Source: Dyella jiangningensis
GTDB taxonomy: Bacteria; Pseudomonadota; Gammaproteobacteria; Xanthomonadales; Rhodanobacteraceae
DNA: 64,000 bases
NCBI GenBank assembly: GCA_000632805.1
Contig: CP007444.1
Coordinates: 2,840,772-2,904,771, forward strand
Direction: 5' to 3'
Shown here: positions 60,578-64,000 of the stretch, piece by piece
How positions within the stretch are numbered: position 1 is the stretch's first letter
How the letters are laid out: each line of letters begins with the position of its first letter
Notes under the pieces: generated by a model
What the model was told of the DNA's origin: nothing
The model's input: only the letters and a program-made list of their open reading frames with translations
The model's database searches: none
Translations under genes and position numbers: made by a program

Positions 60578-61111
60578 ATGAAAACGTCCACTCGCAACGT
60601 AACGTTGCCGGCGTTGATTGCCTTTGCACTGGCCACCGGCCCTGCCCTGGCGCAGAACGCGAGTCCCAAGCTGCCGACATCCACGCCGCCGTCTACCCAG
60701 GATCATGCACAGAAGCATGCCGACGCCGTCGAGCGTCGCATCGCCGACCTGCACGCGCAGCTGAAGATCACCGACCAGCAGGCCAAGCAGTGGGACGACT
60801 TTGCGCAGACCATGCGTGACAACGCGCGCAAGGCCGACCAAGCCTTCCGCGATCGGGCGCAGAAACTGCCGACCATGCATGCGCCCGATGCCATGAAGTC
60901 CTATGCGGACATCACGGAAACGCACGCGGACAACATGAAGAAGCTCGCCTCATCGTTCAGTGACCTCTACGACGTGCTTTCGCCCGAACAGAAGCAGATC
61001 GCCGACCAGATGTATCGCAAGACGGGGGATCACATGAACGGCCCGGCCAAGTCCGGCAAGAACAGCAAGGGCCATCCGCCGGCCAGTGCCTCATCGTCGG
61101 CCAGGCCGTAA
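60578..61111 (+). CDS. Spy/CpxP-like periplasmic protein
   Basis: A 177-residue secreted, helical protein with a signal peptide (to about residue 25, PALAQN). It has two LTxxQ-like motifs (LKITDQQAKQWDDF and LSPEQKQIADQM), the mark of the Spy/CpxP/CnrX-like family of periplasmic stress chaperones. The body is rich in Lys, Ala, Asp and Gln, and a Ser/Ala/Pro tail follows. The start follows AAGGAG. It lies 35 bp after the His-rich protein gene, so the two may be one operon for envelope or metal stress. Confidence 0.8.
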   Translation: MKTSTRNVTLPALIAFALATGPALAQNASPKLPTSTPPSTQDHAQKHADAVERRIADLHAQLKITDQQAKQWDDFAQTMRDNARKADQAFRDRAQKLPTMHAPDAMKSYADITETHADNMKKLASSFSDLYDVLSPEQKQIADQMYRKTGDHMNGPAKSGKNSKGHPPASASSSARP

Positions 61112-61143
61112 CGCTCCTGGCAAACACAGCCCATGCAGTTTGA

Positions 61144-61172
61144 GAAGTACGGCAGCGCGCCTGCCGTGCTTC
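61144..61172 (+). terminator. Intrinsic terminator after the Spy-like gene
   Basis: A 12-pair stem with one G-T pair, GAAGTACGGCAG against CTGCCGTGCTTC, loop CGCGC, followed by TTTC. It sits between convergent genes. Confidence 0.78.
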
Positions 61173-61174
61173 TT

Positions 61175-61828
61175 TCATGCTTCGGCCGTGCCCGTATCCT
61201 GCAAAGGCCACCGATGCTGGGTTCGCAACGGACCCCGCTGATCGCTCGCCTTGTAGGTCACGTAATGCAGCTCGGTGGCCGCCAGCTTGGGCGGAGGCAT
61301 CTCCAGTGCCGCCATCCGTTGCCGGATCGTCGGCGCATCCGCTGGCCGTCGATACAGTCCCAGGGTGATGTGCGGCACGTAGTCAGCCTGCCGAATTTCA
61401 TTGCTGACGCTGCCCAGCAGGCCGCGCCATCGCGCGATCACGCCTGCACTGTCCTCGACCGGAACAAAGGCGGCGCTCGCGAAACTATCGGGCCTGGCCA
61501 GTGGCAGCACGGCGGGCCGATGCGCCATTCGGCGAAGCAGCGCCCGTTGTCGCCGCAGCAGAACGGATGGGAAATCGTCGTGGGCGCGCCCGCGCGGCCG
61601 ATGAAACCCACAGACGAACACGGTCACATGGGGTTGGCGCAACGGACACGGATGCAACAGGTCGGCAAGCGCATCGCGCGCATGGGCCACATAGTCGAGC
61701 ACGTCGGGCTGGGTAATCGGCACAACCCATGCGCCATAGCGTTTTCGTCCACGATGCCATTCGGGGTAATCGCGCAACTCGGCGACAAGCGTTTCGGCAG
61801 GGCCATTCACGGGGTCGGAAAACAGCAT
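61175..61828 (-). CDS. Second 2H-phosphoesterase (2'-5' RNA ligase-like) protein
   Basis: A 217-residue 2H-superfamily protein distinct from thpR. The two HxT motifs are QPHVTVFVCGFHR and VPHITLGLYRRP. The N-terminus includes YPEWHRGRKRYGAWVVPI. The ATG at 61828 is the first good start; a longer frame to 61864 is possible. Family members act on cyclic or 2'-5' phosphodiester bonds in RNA or nucleotides. The substrate is unknown. Confidence 0.82.
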   Translation of the reverse strand: MLFSDPVNGPAETLVAELRDYPEWHRGRKRYGAWVVPITQPDVLDYVAHARDALADLLHPCPLRQPHVTVFVCGFHRPRGRAHDDFPSVLLRRQRALLRRMAHRPAVLPLARPDSFASAAFVPVEDSAGVIARWRGLLGSVSNEIRQADYVPHITLGLYRRPADAPTIRQRMAALEMPPPKLAATELHYVTYKASDQRGPLRTQHRWPLQDTGTAEA

Positions 61829-61935
61829 GCCGGCGATGGTACCGGGCCTGCATCCAGGGCGCACTTCACACGACGGCCCCGCGCGCTTTCGCTACATTGG
61901 CGCTACCACAGGACAAGTGCCCAGGGAGTCCACGG

Positions 61936-63384
61936 ATGAAGGCCAAGCATGTAGCGATCATCGGCGGTGGCGTCGCCGGACTCGCAGCGGGCATCAGGCT
62001 CGCCAGCCAAGGGGTGCGCATCCGTCTTTTCGACGCCCGCGATGCGCTTGGCGGTTGCTGCTCCACCACCCTGCTCAACGGTTATCGTTTCAACAATGGC
62101 GCCCTCTTCGTCGCGGTGCCGCGGTTGCTGGATCACGCGTTCGCGCGCCTGGGCATCGACCGCGCGTCCGCACTGCCCATGCACCGCATAAGTACACCGC
62201 AGGCTTCGGTGCTTCCCGACGGCACGCTCATCATTCTCGGGGACCGCGACCGCGTGCGCATCGAAGGCGCCCAGGGAGATGCGCGCACGGCGACGTTGCT
62301 CGGCGAAATCGAGCGCAGCATCGAGAAATGGAACCCCGTGCTGCAGATCTTCACCGATGACCTGCTGACCAGGCCGCTTTCCTTGCCGCATGTGCTCGCC
62401 AGAACGTGGCGCCACCTGGCCAAGTTGCGTGGCACGCTCGCCGATGAATTGCTCCGCAGCTTCAGCGATCCCCAGGCGCGCGCCGCGCTGGCTGCGGTCA
62501 CGCTTTACACCGGCCTTCCGGCAGAGCGCACGCCGGTCTTCCAGATCGTGGGCCTGATCTCGATGCTGCAGGATGGCCTGCACCTGCCGATCCATGGCAT
62601 GGGCGCCATCACCGACGTGCTGGAAGCGACGCTGCGCCGGCTCGGCGGCGAGATACGCACGGACGCCCCGGTCGCCCGCATACGCGTGGACGGCGGTCGC
62701 GTGAGCGGGCTCGCACTGGCCAGCGGCGAGATCGTGGTTGCCGATGCGGTCGTGTCCACCGCCACCGGCATGGCCACCTTCACGCAGCTGATCGATCCGG
62801 CTGTCGTGCCATCCGTGATGCGCCGAAAGACGCAGCGTGCACCGTTGTCGCAACGCACGCTCGGTATCCAGCTCGGACTGCGCAACCGACTGCAACCGCC
62901 CGCGCACTCCGTCAATCACATCCCGCCGTGGGGCGAGCAGAAGAAATTTCTCTCGCCACAGCCCGGCGGGGTTCGCTGGTTCAACTACACCGTGCCTACG
63001 CAGAGCCTTCCCGAACTCGCGCCCCAGGGTGGCAGCGTGGTGGAAATGTTTGCCGCCGTCGATGAAAGCCTGCCGCTCGACGCATGGACGGACGCATTCA
63101 AGGCCGATGTCGCCGATGCCAGCATCGCCGCACTGGGAAGGCACGAGCCGCTGGATATCGCCACGACGCGACTGATCAGCCCGCGAGACTATGCCGAGCG
63201 CTGGCATCTGTACCAGGGTGCGATCTATGGCCTCTCGCCGGCAGCGCGCCCTGATCAACAGTTCCCGCACAAGACACCGATCGACGGTCTTTACCTCGCG
63301 GGACAGGCCACCTATCCCGGCTTCGGCGTCGCTACATCGATGTTCTCGGGCATCTTCGCAGCAGATGCCGTGTTGGCACGTTGA
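61936..63384 (+). CDS. Carotenoid-desaturase-like FAD-dependent oxidoreductase
   Basis: A 482-residue flavoprotein of the phytoene-desaturase/CrtI-CrtO-like family. The dinucleotide loop is IIGGGVAGLAAGIRLASQG (residues 7-25), followed by FDARDALGGCCST. The C-terminal FAD block is GLYLAGQATYPGFGVATSMFSG. GMGAITDVLEATLRRLGGEI is a typical central motif. No carotenoid or isoprenoid gene is nearby, so the substrate is uncertain; these proteins also act on retinoid-like or other hydrophobic compounds. The start follows GGGAG by seven bases. Confidence 0.88.
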   Translation: MKAKHVAIIGGGVAGLAAGIRLASQGVRIRLFDARDALGGCCSTTLLNGYRFNNGALFVAVPRLLDHAFARLGIDRASALPMHRISTPQASVLPDGTLIILGDRDRVRIEGAQGDARTATLLGEIERSIEKWNPVLQIFTDDLLTRPLSLPHVLARTWRHLAKLRGTLADELLRSFSDPQARAALAAVTLYTGLPAERTPVFQIVGLISMLQDGLHLPIHGMGAITDVLEATLRRLGGEIRTDAPVARIRVDGGRVSGLALASGEIVVADAVVSTATGMATFTQLIDPAVVPSVMRRKTQRAPLSQRTLGIQLGLRNRLQPPAHSVNHIPPWGEQKKFLSPQPGGVRWFNYTVPTQSLPELAPQGGSVVEMFAAVDESLPLDAWTDAFKADVADASIAALGRHEPLDIATTRLISPRDYAERWHLYQGAIYGLSPAARPDQQFPHKTPIDGLYLAGQATYPGFGVATSMFSGIFAADAVLAR

Positions 63385-63485
63385 GGCAGGATAAAAGGCC
63401 TATCGCCTCGCGCCAGGGCAGCCACTAGAGTAGCCCCGCCTGGACAGCCCCGCGCCCGCGGGAGGCCAGCGCCCTGGAGACCGTC

Positions 63486-63950
63486 ATGCCCCGTACGCGT
63501 CATTCCGCCCTCGCCGCCATCCTCTGGGGCGGTTTCATCGCCGGCACCGTGGACATCGGTGCGGCCTCGCTGATCAGCGGTTACAGCCCCATCGTCATCC
63601 TGAAATACGTCGCCGGCGGCCTGCTCGGTCGTGGCTCATTGGCCGGTGGCATGGGCAACGCGGTGCTTGGCCTGGTACTGCAATGGATCATGTCCATCGT
63701 CATCGCCGCCGTCTTTGTCGTGCTTCTGCGCAAGCGGGTCACCAGACCCCACCTGTGGACGGTCTGGGGCATCGCCTACGGCGCGGTCGTCTTCGCAGTC
63801 ATGAACTACGTGGTCGTTCCTCTTTCTGCGCTGCATAGCGTGCCGCACTTCAGTGTCTTCAGCTTTGTTGCCAATCTGGCGGCGATGCTGTTGTTCGGTT
63901 GGATCGTCGGCTTCTTCGCGAAACTCCTGCTGCAGCCTGAGCCGGCCTGA
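63486..63950 (+). CDS. Small four-helix inner membrane protein
   Basis: A 154-residue membrane protein with four predicted helices (about 10-33, 55-82, 92-113, 124-147). Notable runs are GGFIAGTVDIGAASLISGYS, ILKYVAGGLLGRGSLAGGMG, and GIAYGAVVFAVMNYVVVPLSAL. I do not recognise the family with confidence. The start follows TGGAG by six bases. It is the last gene in the window; the remaining 50 bases show nothing. Confidence 0.78.
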   Translation: MPRTRHSALAAILWGGFIAGTVDIGAASLISGYSPIVILKYVAGGLLGRGSLAGGMGNAVLGLVLQWIMSIVIAAVFVVLLRKRVTRPHLWTVWGIAYGAVVFAVMNYVVVPLSALHSVPHFSVFSFVANLAAMLLFGWIVGFFAKLLLQPEPA

Positions 63951-64000
63951 CGCCGTTTGTCGCGACGAGGCGAACGCGGCACACTGCCGCCACTGAAAAG

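Noticed and set aside
1..64000. tRNA, rRNA, insertion sequence, prophage, toxin-antitoxin or anti-phage defence genes
   Set aside because: Reading both strands, I found no transposase, integrase, phage or defence protein motif and no cloverleaf or rRNA signature. The Arc-like gene has no toxin partner.

Overview
This window is ordinary, gene-dense, high-GC chromosome from a gammaproteobacterium. The gene content suggests the Xanthomonadales/Lysobacterales, probably Rhodanobacteraceae (Dyella, Rhodanobacter or Luteibacter type). The clues are a copLAB-type copper operon, a two-gene egtB-egtD cluster, fused rlmKL, DUF6491 and an NfeD/slipin pair. I see no rRNA, tRNA, CRISPR array, integrase, transposase, prophage or plasmid gene. 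The taxonomic guess is inference, because no ribosomal marker is present.

Layout. 0-5 kb: a LysR regulator divergent from an NAD(P)-binding oxidoreductase, then the minus-strand copper operon copL-copA-copB. 5-13 kb: rlmJ, an Slp lipoprotein, a CDF metal transporter, two small minus-strand genes, a GNAT protein and mfd. 13-18 kb: a YhaJ-type LysR regulator, a VOC protein, a ChaA-type antiporter and egtB-egtD. 18-31 kb: housekeeping genes (rlmKL, an AmpD-like amidase, tesB, bpt, adhP, a ferredoxin-type glutamate synthase homologue, purT, a transglutaminase-like protein). 30.4-31.8 kb: an SPFH gene and an Arc-like ribbon-helix-helix gene with an unusually elaborate set of DNA and RNA signals. 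33-38.7 kb: Sco and PCu(A)C copper chaperones converging on a CtaG-like gene, which is the last gene of a GldA/F/G-type ABC operon. 38.8-42.6 kb: a large SRPBCC membrane protein and a LuxR/HPK7 two-component system. 42.8-45.3 kb: GNAT-minC-minD-minE. 46-51 kb: nfeD-slipin, yaeQ, a flavoprotein and an HDOD protein. 51-59 kb: a luciferase-like oxidoreductase and a run of exported enzymes (beta-propeller, creatininase-like, Ntn hydrolase, methyltransferase-like, M20 peptidase). 58.8-64 kb: two 2H phosphoesterases, an orphan ExbD, two small exported proteins, a carotenoid-desaturase-like flavoprotein and a membrane protein.

How genes work together. Copper handling recurs: CopL/CopA/CopB detoxify periplasmic copper, while Sco, PCu(A)C and CtaG deliver copper to respiratory oxidase. 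EgtD and EgtB make the core of a thiohistidine pathway (ergothioneine or relative). MinCDE places the division site. Many gene pairs overlap by the four bases ATGA or GTGA, which implies translational coupling.

The most distinctive non-coding features are (1) the SPFH/Arc-like locus, with a tandem GATATCA site, a hairpin that buries the ribosome binding site of the SPFH gene, and a 22-bp perfect inverted repeat bracketing a structured 204-bp spacer whose right arm contains the Arc-like start codon; (2) a family of 13 short REP-like palindromes at seven intergenic sites; (3) a perfect 22-bp palindrome upstream of adhP. All are read directly from the sequence; their functions are inferred.
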